A DNA stretch of 64,000 nt. It comes from Todiramphus chloris collaris (taxonomy: Eukaryota; Chordata; Aves; Coraciiformes; Alcedinidae). Both the position numbers and the translations under genes were made by a program. Shown one piece after another: positions 11,901 through 24,879 of this stretch. The stretch is from the NCBI GenBank assembly GCA_025345505.1, contig JANVCC010000030.1, positions 6,748,254 through 6,812,253 of the forward strand, written 5' to 3'. The notes below the pieces were generated by a model. It was not told where the DNA came from. It saw only the letters and a program-made list of their open reading frames with translations, and did no database searches. Each line of letters starts with the position of its first letter. Position 1 is the stretch's first letter.

Positions 11901-14900
11901 ACTCCATTCCATAAACAACAGAGAACAAAGAAACACCCAAAGGAAGGGCTACATAAATTGGTATTTTATAGGAATTTACTTTGCTAAACTAGTTTCATTT
12001 TCTATGCTAAATCAACTGTTTCTGCTATATATTAAAAAAACAAAACCAAAACAAAAAGCTCCAATAGACATACCAACAAAAAAACCAAACCTCCCAGCTC
12101 TCCAAGGCCCAGGGTTAGCTACCCGCCTACAATCACTCTTGAGTCCTGAAAAGCTGCTTAATTATTAAGTCATTTTCCAAACCAACATCTGTAATGAAGA
12201 GTGGTGCTTGAATTGTTGCCATGCAACACAAGCCACAAAATGCAGCCCCCTCCACTAAACCTTCCAAGTGGAAAGCTATCAAGACTGCAGAGAATGGCAG
12301 ATGAGAGGAAGCAGTACAGAGGAACCTATGCCCCATTAGAGACCTACTGCAGACTTATTGAGGCAGAGGATGAAGGCCAAGGACAGATGAAATTGCCACT
12401 CCACTCGCTAGGAGTCCTTCCTCATTGCATACACCTTGCCTGCTCAGAAGGGGGTGGGTGGGGAAGCTGCAAAACTGCCCCTGCCTTCCCCTTCCATCCT
12501 ATCACCAGTGTAAGTGCCCCCAGCTGACATTCTGCCTCTTCAGGACACACTGGCTGTAGCTCAACTCCCCTTACCACAGCTTCCAGGATTTTCTCTTAAA
12601 GCATCATGCCCAGCCTGGAAAACACTGCATTGAATCCTGACCTGGCACAAGCCCACACACAGCAGGATCGAGTCAGAGAAGCAGGGATTTGGAGCAGCGT
12701 TACACAACAAGTTACCTTTAGCACAACTGCCTGCACACAGAGTTGCTACCAACCAACTGAGGACCAAGGGAGAAACATTTCCTGCCCAAGACAGGGTGAA
12801 GAGCAGACTCTTGGGTCTCTTCCTGGAGAGCACAGAGCAAAGGTGCTTAAGTAAGAACAGCTAATTGCTTGACAGATGGTAGGACCATTTGTTCTACAAG
12901 ACTAGTCCAAAAATATCTGTCTGTCTCTTTTGGAAAATAATTTTTAAAACTTCCAAACAATTAAGAGAGATGAAGTCTGCAACTAGAGCACTTTTTTTAA
13001 GGAGAATCACTGAAGACGCAAGCAGGAAAAAAAATCATCCCGTACCACAAAAGCACCTCAAAATACCATCAACAAAACACATGGGTAGCCCTCTCCATTT
13101 CCCTGTATCACAAATCAAGCACTCAAAATTATGGAAGTTGAACCCATGAACTCTCCAACAGGTCTTTCCTACCTGGATCATCTCCAAGAGCATCATAGTA
13201 AGGCCACATGGCAACAGAAGGTGAGCCAAGGACGATGGCAAGGATACAGGCAGAGGGCATTGTCCCCTTCATCACAAGGAAGAGTCAGTCCCACAGGGAG
13301 CAGGGCAGGCCCAGCAACAGCAGCTTGCAGAGAGAAGGCAGGTCCAAGGTCAAGGCAGGAAATCTATTTACCGAGACAAGGCTGGAATCAAAGTGCCACA
13401 CCCAGCACAGCCAAAGCCCTGGGCAGAAGGCCTAAGCTGAAATGGGGCTCCTGAGCCCCCAGAAAGGCACGTCCCAGCTCAGGCTCACACAGCTCTGCCC
13501 CAACAGCCTCAGTCCAGTCGCAGCTGCACTGTATCAGAGATGGCCTTAATTAGAGGCAGACAAAGCCCTGGGGGCAGGGAAGAGTTTGTGGCTCTCACAA
13601 AACATGAAGACAGCCATGAAGAGAACATGGGGCCTGATGGAGACCTCCCAGAGAAAGACAAAAGAGAACACATGCTGGTGGAAGTCAGTGAAATGAGCAG
13701 GAAGTGTTTAGATCCTGAAAAAGAAAAAAAGCAATCTCCCTCCTTCTTCTTGTTCCTTTGGGAGCCAGACTTCTGAGGAGACATAATTAGAAAGTGAGTT
13801 TTATCCATGTAAACGTTTTTGCATGTTTTCTCTGTTTGACAGAAAACTGCTAGCAGGAACAGTGGTGGAGAAGCTGCAGTGTGTCCCGAAGAGCACAGTC
13901 AGTGCTCCAACATGCTGACAGCCCTTCAAGCTCCAAGTTGCAAACACGGTATCCTGCCTAATGCATCACTGTAGCTTACTGGGGTTCCTCTTTCCCCTCC
14001 TAGTCCAAATCCCCACACTGCTACTGCAAAGCAAAACGCACCCCAACCTCAGGCTGCCTCTGCTTGGCACAAGCCAGGGGCACGGCTGAACCAGCAGGAA
14101 GTGGCCCATCCGTACCTCACTCAGTACTTAGTCTTACTTCATGTGAAGTTTCTGCACTGGGTTTGTAAAGGATTCAGAAAAGGAATAGGTGGTTAGAAAT
14201 GATCAGCTGTTAAAGAGTCACACAGCTTGATGATGTCATCTACAGTGCTTTTTCCTGATCACCTTACAGCAGTCTATAAACACACACTAGTTACGTTATA
14301 AAAACATTCAGACTTTTTTTTTCTCATTAAGTTATTATAAATGGAAATCTTGCCTAAAAAGGACCTCGGTAGTTATTCAAATCCAGAAGTTTGATTTTTC
14401 ACTTTGCTTTTCTAACCAGTGCTTATTTTAATAAAAGGGACATTATTTATTTTGCGTCCTTTCTTTTGCACATTGAGAAACGTTCCACTGTATCCTTCTG
14501 CCTTCCTCCGCAGCGGGGCAAAGTGGGATACAGCGCAGCACATTAGGGATAGCACCTGCTGAGGGAATTGTTCTTTCTCACTGCTCTCCTTGAGGAGAGA
14601 AGAGAGCTGGTCCCAGAGGTCTGTGTGGGGAAGAGAGCTGGAACAGGCAGGCAGAGTGCTGCAGGCAAGGGTGAGAATCTGCTGAAAAAGTGATGAAGGC
14701 CAAGACTGTGCCCTGCAGACTATAAAATCCCCATTCAGGGGGGATTTGAGGGCAGGTGGTGGCAGTTGAACTCCTCCAAGTGCATAAAGGCACAAGAAGC
14801 AGCAGGTTAGTATTGTTGGTGTCTTGTAGAGCCTCCAGAGTTTCCATATTTGCTGGAGGACCCATGTAGGCTGCAATCACTGCTCTTCCCTGGGCACGGA

Positions 14901-16179
14901 TAAGGACTGCTCTCAGTGTTCCTGATGATATTCTGTGGTGGAACACCCTCCCTCACCTTCTTTGCTCAATTTCCTTTTTTCTAACCTAGCACCTGCTTAA
15001 ACACTAGTTTTCCTGCTCAACAAAGGTGCCTTCCTTTGCCACCAATAACAGTAAAAGGGCTTCTATAATGAAGAGATTCCTCTTCACAGGCCCTAGACCT
15101 GACTGCTCCTGAGTGGAATTTTTGGACAATAGTTCTTTCAATCACTTTCATCCCATCCTTTTCACATTCCTTCACATCTGCCTTTAAAAAAGAATCAAAT
15201 ATTTCAGTGCTGCTGCCTTTGAACATTTCCTCATAAGTACCTCAAACAAATCCAATGGTATAGCAACCATTTTCCCTCAGATGAAGGCTCCATCTTTTGT
15301 CACCTAGTGTTCATTTCCAACCACTACAGCTTCTGATCTTATTGACTGCTTAAGAAAAAGCAGCAAGAAAACTGTCCTGAAATAATCACCAGAAACATTA
15401 ATCCTTCCCCAGTCATTCTGTAATTGTTATTCTAGTCAATAGTAGAGTTGTTAAAACCCTCCCATGATGCCTGTGCTAAGCTCTTTATGAACCTGCAGAA
15501 ACACTGGGTGCTCTGCCCTCACGTTCCATCCTGCAGGTCTACTATAAACTCCCCTTATCTTTTCCCATCAGTTCTGTTTTTCTCTTCCAGTTCTCTTTAT
15601 CAGAGCAGCCAAGTCTGGCTAATCTGTTTTTGCGGTAGACCTACTCTGAGGCTCACGTTGCCATTCCCCTTCCTTTCCTCCTGCAGCTTCTCTTTTTCCA
15701 TTGGCTCAGGTTTAGGGCAGTGGAAGTGCAGGAACACCTGCTGTGATGAGTGTGACCCCTGCACTCGCGAACACAACCAAACGGAAACACGTAGTTGCTG
15801 CATTGCAAACACTGAAGTTCCCGCTGTGATCATAATAAATCCTTTTGCACTGTACAAAGTAAAATATTTTAAATGTTTTAAGCAGCAGTGTACACTGCAT
15901 AAGTTTAATGATGCTCAGAAAGAAGGCTGGTACTTCTACAGCATGCTTACTCATACAAAGCATCTAAGGAATATGCTGTGACCTGTTTGCATACATGGCC
16001 AAAGGGGACTCATAGCGTGGCTGAAGCTATTTCAAGTCTATCAAGTCACTTGTCTGATAGTTTTATACACATCAAGTAGTATCCTTCAAGGAAAAGCACC
16101 TCCACTGAGCTCAGGGAAACTATGCCAAGAGCAAATTGCTACTTCAGGTCAGTAGCCCCATCAAATTCTGGCTCAATGA
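11901..16179. other. Unique non-coding stretch
   Basis: An A/C-rich patch lies at about 12030-12090. 13200-13480 has recurring AGG/CAGG-type words (AAGGTCAAGGCAGG, GGGCAGGCCC), possibly an old minisatellite. A charged open frame at 13540-13776 (plus, 78 codons, rich in Glu, Lys and Asp) looks mildly protein-like but matches no family I know. Two overlapping minus-strand frames (14412-14876 and 14578-14946) and the 15448-15981 frame also lack recognisable domains. No gene is called. Confidence 0.45.
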
Positions 16180-16510
16180 TCAATTTCTGAAAGTGTTTGC
16201 ATTGCTTTTTTCTTGTAAAATGTAACATAAAGACAATAACAAACACTGAATATTTTTGCTCTTTGTGAGAAGGATGTCTGTAGATTTATAATTTCGGGTT
16301 AATGATTAAGATTTGTAATTATTTTCTATTACAGAAAATCAGACTTTGTTTTCTTATCTTCAGAAATGAAGTTAAAATTGCTTTAATAATGAAATCCACT
16401 TGTCATTTGTATTCTGTTTCTTCTGCACTCTCATTAACGATTCATAATTTAAGAACCGGGAGTGATTAATGGCTGGCTACACCACATAATGCTGTTAAGG
16501 AATAACGGTA
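16180..16510. promoter_or_regulatory. Candidate regulatory block rich in TAAT cores
   Basis: AT-rich unique sequence with repeated homeodomain-type cores: TTAATGATTAAG near 16300, TTTAATAATG near 16385, CATTAACGATTC near 16433 and GATTAATGG near 16463. Few open frames cross it and no repeat similarity is seen. This matches what conserved non-coding elements often look like, but the call rests on composition and motifs only. Confidence 0.25.
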
Positions 16511-17996
16511 CAATTCAGAAGGTTTAGAGGCTCCCCTCGTTCCACATGACACATGTTAACCTGCACTGAAACTAATCTGCTTCATCCCAATTCAGAAGGC
16601 AGCAGGATGTAGTCCAAAAACCCCACTGGAAGTTCCGTGAACTTACCAGAGGAAAACCTCAGCAATTGTGAAATAAAAATTAAAAAGAAAAGCAGACACT
16701 GTTAAGATTTAATGGCAAGCTTAAGAATCTATCCACGGCCCACAGCAAAGAGTAATGCTCTGCTGTCCTCCTGCCCAGGAAGGATTGCTGTCTCAGCCAT
16801 TGTGGATTCTACCTGCCCCAGAAAGAGCAGCAGCAACTGGCTCCTGCCAAACAGGGAGTTACTTCCCTGAGTTTTCAGCTCATCTGTGTGGGCTGAGATG
16901 GTACGAGTTTAAGTGTTGCCTGCTTGCCCTCTCCTCCATGGCACTTTGCTGTCCACTTCTCTGACAAGGAAGTAGTGGAGCCGGGGGCTAATTTTCTCTC
17001 TTCCCCATTCACCCTTGAGATAAGGCCACTCCCTGGGGATGAGTATCACAGGGAAGCAAAGGAATGTCCTCTCTTTCTGCATTGTCTGACTGTGCTGAAT
17101 GGACAACCGATTTTTGTTTGCCTTTAGTTGTGTACCCCTGATGAACAAAGAACTTTGATGGAAAGACGAATTTTCAGTTTCTCAACCTGTATTTTTTTGA
17201 CAGGGCAAATTAAAGGGTTCTAATGCTGTTATAACCTCTTTGGAAATATGGCCTAATCTGATGTATGCTCTCAATATATTGTATCTGGCACTGTGCACGG
17301 AAGCTCAGTTATTGATTTTCCCCTTCTCCCAGCCCTCACTTCCCAGTGGAGGGATGGGGTGACTTTGGGTGCTTTGTTAGTAACATACCGAGCAAAGATA
17401 CAGCAGCTGCCACACCTGGCAGACAGTGTCTCAAGTTTTCATCTCGTGGTTTCCAGGTCTAGTTGAGCTCATGCCTCTTTGACTGTTGTCTAACAGAGAA
17501 ATTAACTGGAAGAGAGTAAGGAGTGCTGTGAAATACCACGTACACAGCTGGGGAACTACTTACCTCTTAGACAAAAGAGCACACTCGGCACAGCATCCTA
17601 CAGCATGCAGGAAGAAGCAGAATGAGATGCATAGAATTAGCCACAATAACCTTTCCTTGGTTCTTCAGGGTTATTTTGATGATGTTTTATCATTTGACCT
17701 TGGGATCAAATTATACTAACTTATAATGCAAGTTGCAGCTGCAGTCCCTAAAAGGAAGCATCAGCACATTCAAGGCTGTGCTGCTGGGGGGCCCTATGGG
17801 TTCCTCCACTGCAAAAAGTCACACATATGCTCAGCTTTTCCTAGGGGACTCACTCTACTCCTGCAAAACCAGCCTTAAGCGGGGAAGCCTACTGAATTTG
17901 CAGAAGTGAGGCCAGAAACCCTGAGGAGCAAATCCAATGCTCAGTTCTGACAAACCTCTGTGACAGATGCTGACCACTGAATCCACTGGGGAGTAA
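16511..17996. other. Unique non-coding stretch
   Basis: No gene or repeat is recognised. Small open frames on both strands (16755-16964, 16924-17127, 16909-17148 minus, 17486-17719) overlap one another and lack domains. Confidence 0.5.
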
Positions 17997-18036
17997 GGGG
18001 GGGGGGGAGGGGGGGGGGGTTGGGGTGGTGAGGGTG
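17997..18036 (+). repeat. G-rich tract with G-quadruplex potential
   Basis: G11, A, G11, TT, GGGG and then TGGTGAGGGTGG. More than four runs of at least three G within 40 bases on the plus strand fit the usual intramolecular G-quadruplex pattern. The tract probably arose as a poly(G) microsatellite. On the minus strand it encodes a spurious proline run in a short open frame. Confidence 0.85.
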
Positions 18037-21000
18037 GCCAGCTCAGGCTCAGATTTTCCTGCAGTGCTTTTATTAAAGCTTGATAGAAAGGAAGGGCAGG
18101 CTGGGTTGTTATATACATATTTATGGTGCAGCCAAACCCACTGCAGGTGTTACTGCTTGCACTGCACACAGATGTGTATAAGCAGCTTGAGATTTCACAC
18201 TACTTCTTTTGCTTACCATATTCTTTATTTCTACTGTCTGTCATCCTAAGAAAACCGCAGATGATTTCTTCTCTCCTTACTTTCCAGCACCAGCAGAAGC
18301 ATTCTCTCGCCCTGATACCCAGACTATATATACACTTTCTATGAGTGAACACCAAACTCAAGTGTTTTCCAAACACCCTTCCCATCAAAAGCTCGCCCAG
18401 GTGGAGTGGAAAAAAGGCAGGCCAGAGCTGAATCCAGTGCTCCACTGAAATAATGCATTGAAGAAGCTCATTTTGATTTGCAAAATAATGGTGGTGATAG
18501 CTGCTGAAAACTGGGAGTTAGATATTTACCTTGTTAAGGATTTACAGAGTCAAGAAACACAAGGAGGTTAGTAATGGCTGAGAATACTGATCACAGGGGG
18601 AGTATTGCCTCACTATTTTGGCTCTCTAGACAGTAAGCAATAACTAAGTCCTTTGCTCAGGAGACATTTGTTAATTTAATTTTCTGAGAATGAAGAAAAG
18701 GATGAATTTCTTATTTAGTTTTCATTTAGCTCCCATAGGAGTTGGCATTCTACGACTACTTTTACTAGAACAGGGAAGATCAATGTCTTCAAGATCTACT
18801 GCTGTGTACTAATTGGTGACTGAAGTGTCCTGTATCACCTCCCCAGAAAATGAAAAGATGTGTTGAAGTATTGCCTTGGTGCCTCCTTAAAAGTGCTGCT
18901 AGCGAGGAGATGAAAAGACAACTTGATTAGCATCCCCTGAGATTCTGCAAATAGGCACACAGTACCTCAGACACACTGATGAGGACGAGCCAAGTTTGAG
19001 TGTCATCACAGTGAGAAGCATCCTATCCTCATAATTCAAGTGGGGAAAAGGGATTCATTCAGATGATCCGCTCATTTACTACTGCATCTGCCTGGATTCA
19101 CCCTACCCTTCACATCACCCACCGATCATGCAGCTGAGGTCTGATGCAATCACCAAGATCTTCTCCTGAATAACCCAGGCCTTAGTGTTTCCTTCAATTT
19201 TGGCTGGAGCAGTTCATACCTTGGACTACAACAGTCAGCTTTAGTATTCAAATTGCCAGCAGTGAATAGACCAAGAACACTTTCAGAAAGATCTTTCTGG
19301 GTATTAAATACCCCTACTGCTAAAATATTTGTCAGCCATATTTAACTTCAAAAATTTTAACATGTCCAGTTACATGGGTCTTGGTCTTCTCATATATTTA
19401 CTGTTTGAAGAAATGAAGTTTATTACCAAGAATGGATCCTCATCAGCACATATAAAGGACTCTGTCCTTCTTTTCCTCCTTTCACTCAAAAGCACCACTT
19501 TGAGAGTCACAATATAATGGCATGATTTCCAGTCCTTTCATTGACATTTCAACGCTGCCACCCCCATCCTACCTACCTTTCCCCGCCAGAACAAAGCTCT
19601 GGAGGCAGCAGAGGATCGGCCCATTCTCATTGCAGCTACCCCAGTGGAAAAGTGGCTGGAAATTCCATGACCATGAGCAGGAGATGGCCTTAGCCTGAGA
19701 GGGATGTCAAAAGAGAAATGAGGCATCCAATGCACCCAAAAGTACCACTGTGACTCTGTCCTACTCAACATAGGGCCCACATCTGGTGCTCCTCCCCTGG
19801 AGCTATGTCAGCCCAGCAGTCCAGCTTTACCTCCAGTTCAGACTCTTCCAGATTCAAGTCCTAAGAGCTGTGCACAGCATGTCCTGACAGCACAGGCCCA
19901 CAGCCCTGCAGTGGGCTGGCTCAGGAGGCTGTGCCTGCCTGCTCCAGGCACCCGAGGAAGCTCCTGGCACTTGAACAAGGAAAAGAACTTCTTAGAGGGA
20001 ATAGGATTCCCAAATACTAAGCAACTATATCTTTGAAATTAGGGTGGTGAGGGGGAACAAAAACCAGAAACCCTATGTCGCCTCTCAAAGTGGTATGCTG
20101 CTATTTTTGTTCCTAGGCATAGAAACTTATATTTTGCCATATTGCAACGTGTGTCTCTCTCTTACGCCTGCAATAGCCATCTGGCCTTTTAATTCTTTAT
20201 GACTCCAGAGCTGCCATGACATCCACAAGCTTTGTTCAATAAGTTGTCTCTTGGGTCACTGACAAAATATTGCAGCATCTCTCTAGAGCACACCATCATG
20301 GTAGGAACTTATCTGCTCTTAGACTTCAACACCTCCCAGCCAGAAATGAAACTTAATAGGAATCAAAGTCATCTTGTATTGCTTCTCAGGCAAAATATTC
20401 CAAGGGACCAAGCAAAAGTATATTATACAAACACTATGAATTCAATCAAATAAGTTCATTATATTATCAAAAATCTAGTCTAACAGGATTCATTTGTCCA
20501 CAAACCAATACCAAGCAGTATTAATTAAAGAACTCACATATTTTAACCATCTATTACAAGATTCATGTGTTTGTCCTCCTTTTGCTTTGTCCAAGTCTGA
20601 TACCAAGTTGACTTATATTTACCAGAATTTTATTTACATGGATCAATCCATTTCTGCTTTTCAAATTCCAGAATGTTAATTGCCCCTTAGTTCCATGAAA
20701 CTCTCTCAGGGTTCTAGGACTTTTGAAAACCAAAACAACAACAACAGAAGTTAAACAAAACCCCCTAATAACACCAGTCTTTGTTCCTCTCTTTTACAAC
20801 TACAGGACACAAGTTAATCTACATTTGCCAAGCTCAAGAAGTGTAATTTCTGTACCTGAGGTTTAACACACTTTTCATTGGGAGAGATGAAAATGTCACA
20901 TTCTCATATGTAAAGGATACATCATTGTGCCTTTCCTCAAACAGATGGAAATATCTACTGAAAATTGCCTCTTCTGAGCTTTCACTGGCAGCATTACCAT

Positions 21001-22222
21001 TTCCTTGGACAGGACTGTTTCAACTGCTACACATTTCTTGTCTTTTAATATACCTTCAGCACCCCTGTCCTATGTCTTCCTGCTGTCTTGCCGATGACTT
21101 AGATTTCAACTTTTGTTACTCCTCCTCTAAACTTCCAGCCACCATCTTCCCCTTTCTTCCATTTGTTATGAGCCAGCCACTTGGAAACTTTTTTCCTTTC
21201 TAGTTGCCTCCTAAACCAGGTTCCTGGCTGCTCAGTGACAGTGGCCCTCTTTTTAACTGTGACATTTTGGGGAGCTTGTAAGATGAGCTAAACCAGCTCC
21301 AAACCCCTTATGCACTCTGCAATTTTACTTCCAGCTCTTTACCACTGTGCCTCAAAATTATCTGCAATGCCATGAAATGGGCAACGTTAAACCAATTTCG
21401 GACTTACAGATAATAAGTGTGATCCAATCACAGTTACTTACACTGAAAATACCTCTTTTTACAAGCACCTCATTTTCACAAGTGTCTCCCCACTGGATGC
21501 CAGACTAATTTTTATTCTGTCAGTGACAACAGTCAGAAGTGGCAGAAGTGTCTCGGCACCAGCAGCATGAGCACCACTCAGAGTGAAGTCTGCTAGGAGC
21601 AGAGTCTTTTTCACCACCAAAATGACGGCTGGCTGCTCGAGAAGCTGGCCAGCTTGTTCTCCAATGCCAGCAGGCAGGCTGGAGCAGCATTTAACCAGTG
21701 CTCCATCTTCTGTTCCCTCTGTTAGGGCATTGATTTACCAGCCCTGATGATAATTTCTTTTGAAGTCTTGATGACTCACTAACAGAAAGGGCAATTTCCA
21801 TATTGAGCACTGCTCCTCCTTCCCTTTTGCCCATTAAGTCCTTTCTAAACAGAAAAAGAATGGGAGTCTTAGCAGCCAAAGTCACCTGAGAGTAACATGT
21901 CTTGTGTCCCCCACTCGTGCCTGCATGCCCCTCTACAGCCAGCCAATCAAGTGTGTATCAGCTGAGCGACTGTATTCAATGGAGACCTGAGCAACATGAA
22001 GTTTGCAAAAAGCCTAAAGAACCCAGTTCAATCACGTGGGGTGTGGATGCTGAAAAGCTGCTAGCAGAGGGATTTTCTCAGGGTCTCACAATATTCGGTG
22101 AGAATCCTGCCTTTCTCACCAGTGTTATGAGAAACAGTAGGATGTTTTTTGTAAGCTAGACCAACACCTGGTGTTCTGCTAAGTTCGGTTTATGGTACAT
22201 TGGAAAAATATTTTTAAATAGG
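18037..22222. other. Unique non-coding stretch
   Basis: 18450-18750 is AT-rich with TTTGATTTGCAAAATAATGG and TTTGTTAATTTAATTTTC, resembling a non-coding regulatory block. 19540-19980 is richer in G+C with no recognisable gene. 20700-20770 is A/C-rich. No interspersed repeat was identified with confidence. Confidence 0.45.
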
Positions 22223-22400
22223 TGTTGTAGGACTTTAGCCAATCACCCTGGGAGATGGGTGATCACTGACCACTCGCCCTATGGGGCTAGGGGATATAAA
22301 ACAGGGTTAGAAATTAATGAAGTGTCTTCTTCCTCTCCTGGCTCTCTCTTTACTGATTTTGTGTTGCTGCATCTCTTTGCTCCCAGTATAAACAGCGACA
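22223..22400 (+). mobile_element. LTR-like fragment with CCAAT and TATA boxes
   Basis: Compact promoter-like arrangement on the plus strand: AGCCAATCAC at 22237-22246, then GATATAAAAC at 22293-22302, then a pyrimidine-rich leader. The piece begins with TGTTG and ends with GCGACA, as LTRs of the TG...CA type do. Flanks share only a short TAGG word, so a target-site duplication is not established. No internal region adjoins it. Most likely an old solo LTR or LTR fragment of an avian endogenous retrovirus; a genuine host core promoter is the alternative. Confidence 0.45.
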
Positions 22401-23049
22401 CGTAGGGTACCCAAGTCACTCAGGCTCTCTTAAAAGTGTCCAGCTTATTGCACAGTGGAGGAGCACAGGACCTGCCCCCAGAAAGGTAGGTATGTGCAGC
22501 AGAGAGGGCAATCCCCACAGAACAGCAGAACCGGCAGAAAGCCTGCCCAGGAACACTTGCTGCCCTCTCTGCCAATCTGCTTGGCAGCCCTTTGTCCCTC
22601 CTTTCTGGTGGTGATGTTTCCATGCCATGAATGGGCTGGGCTGATTTCCAGAGGGGCAGGGAGCTCACCGTAGCAGGTGTTCCCACAGCGAGCCCGTGCT
22701 TCCTCTGCATATTACAGCAGGGTTTGCTCAGCACACGCACACAGACAGCAAGATCTGCTCAGCTCTCATGCAAAGACAAGGCCGAGGGATAAGGGAAGGG
22801 TTCCCTAGGCTGTTAACATAGTTTCCAGTGGAGATACTCCACCTCCACTATCCTTCCATGGGGATTCCCCATCCTGTGTTATCTTCCACTCCTTTTGCTG
22901 GTTACCTTTGATTTCATACCCTACAGTCAAATCTTTACACGTGTGACCAGAATGACCATGTATAGTCCCTTTGTGCAACAGGAACCTCTGGCCTAACCCC
23001 TACTAAGAGTCCCTGAAGCCCCTGATGCAGCGGAGGATTTAGGGTCTCA
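22401..23049. other. Unique non-coding stretch
   Basis: No gene or repeat is recognised. Overlapping minus-strand open frames at 22416-22740 have no known domain. Confidence 0.5.
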
Positions 23050-23274
23050 CAGTAATCCAAGCTGGAAGAATCTCCTGCTTCAAAGCAGGGTCCACAATGA
23101 GATCACATGAGGTTGCTCAGCACTTGACCTGAACTGGGATTGAAAACGTCCAAAAATGGAGATGGTACAACCCTTCCTGGATAACTGTCATCATGGGGAA
23201 AAGTTTCTCCTTATATTCACTCAGACTCTTTCTTGTCTCGGTTGATTTCTGTTGACTCTTGCCTGCCATGTGCA
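23050..23274 (-). mobile_element. CR1 LINE fragment (minus strand, internally deleted)
   Basis: The plus strand shows the reversed CR1 order: AGTAATCCAAGCTGGAAG, CTCCTGCTTCAAAGCAGGG, GAGGTTGCTCAGCACTTGACC, AAAACGTCCAAAAATGGAGATGG, CTGTCATCATGGGGAAAAG and TTTCTCCTTATATTCACTC. A section normally lying between TTGGAAGGG and CTCCTGCTC is missing, so the copy carries a small internal deletion as well as 5' truncation. Divergence is higher than in the 9.4-kb copy. Confidence 0.85.
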
Positions 23275-24879
23275 ACTGTGAATTGATTTGTTTGTGCATG
23301 TGTCTTTAAGATTCAAAGTGAGATGGGGAATGGAGGAGGGATGGCAGGAAGAGGAGAGAAGACTCAGGGGATTGTGCAAAGATGTGGCCAACTCTCCCCA
23401 CAGCTACTCCCCATCAGCACCCTGTGCTTGCACTCCAAGTCTGCGTGGGTATTGGTATCATTGCACTGCTCTTATGGCAGTCACGCACACGGCACAGCCT
23501 TGATAAAGCCTGTCTCAGAGGAACCATATTCTCATTCTACAAGCAACCTATTAAACATATCTGCTTCTTCATTTACTTCATGCATATTGACAAACGCGTT
23601 CTCACAATTCCCTTTGAAGAGACATGAATCTTTTTCTCCACACAAACACTAAGCACCATTTTAGAGCCTCTCCCACTGAGCATCGTTTTCCTATAAACAC
23701 ATTAGTGGCTACGGATGGAATGAAGCAGCGGAACCTGATGACACAAAGGAGTGACAGTGAAAGGATCCAAGGGGGTTGCTACCTCTTCAGAGATGTTCCA
23801 GTGCTAGATTTTTCACTCTGACATTACACTATGCAATCTTTTCCAAAGATTACTATACACATGTACACACTTCTTTATAACCACCTCCATTAATCACTGC
23901 TAACAGCAGCAGGCAGCTCACATCCCCAGCACGTACAGCTCTGCCCGTGCTACTCCAATGGCTGCGAAGCAGCGGGAAGCAGCCTTTCAGTTAAACAAGT
24001 GATGGCTGTAATTTGTAAGATGACAAAGTGGTGGCAGACAGGCCATTTAAAGTCACATTTAACATTTCAGTTAGCCTTACCCCAGGTGGCAAATGCTCAT
24101 TTACATTATTCATAGTAATGGTCAAATTTAAAAAGGAATGGCAAAACTAGGAAGAAACCAGGTTTTGTTCCATAACTGCAAAGAGAACTAAAAGTTTTGG
24201 GGGTTTTTCAGGGGGTGCATGTTTCTCCCCTCTTACACAACTGACAGCTTGGGTGTACAGCTCCAGAGTGAGATAACAGCCCTGGCCCGAGCTGACAGCG
24301 GGCAGCAGCTCAGAGCCAGGCCTTCCCATACTGTGGAATTTCTCAGTGATCCACCCCTAGACTCTGAAGTTCTTTACGAGGATGTAAGGGCTCTGGTATC
24401 CAATGGGGGCAGCCAGAAGTGATGGCTGCTGGTTCTTTAGGAAGCTCAGTCCATTTCACAGCGACCTCTGCCTCCCAGCTCACCCCAGGATTCATTAGCA
24501 TGCTGTGGTCACCACTCCCATCACGTTTGTGGCATAGCCCTGGAGACCTAGGGACACTGAGCATGGTGCTTCGCACTGCACTCTGCCTCAGAGTCTCTGG
24601 TGGTAATGGCTGCTCCAACAGACCCTGGTGGCATTACCAGCACGGTGGTGGCAGACCTGCAAGAGTGTCACACTTTGGGAGCACCACTGCCAGGGGGAAT
24701 GGCTGGGCAGCTGGACAGTGATGGGTGTACACCATCCAGGGGACCTCAAAGCCCCACTACACTGTGCAGATTCACAGGCTCTTGGGAAGAGAACCAACAC
24801 CTCTCACCAATGTGCCTTTTGCAAAGTTTTAATCTCACAGAAAGTCTGAAATTATCGTTTCATAGAGAGGAGCTCAAAG
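23275..24879. other. Unique non-coding stretch
   Basis: Mostly unique. 24000-24150 stands out: AT-rich, with a CAGGTG E-box at 24083-24088 and ATTATTCATAGTAATGG after it, a possible conserved non-coding element. 24180-24870 has many short overlapping open frames on both strands without a recognisable domain. Confidence 0.45.

Noticed and set aside
15448-15981. 177-codon plus-strand open frame with a Cys-rich middle
   Set aside because: The Cys pattern fits no known zinc or disulfide fold, overlapping minus-strand frames exist, and no exon signals support it.
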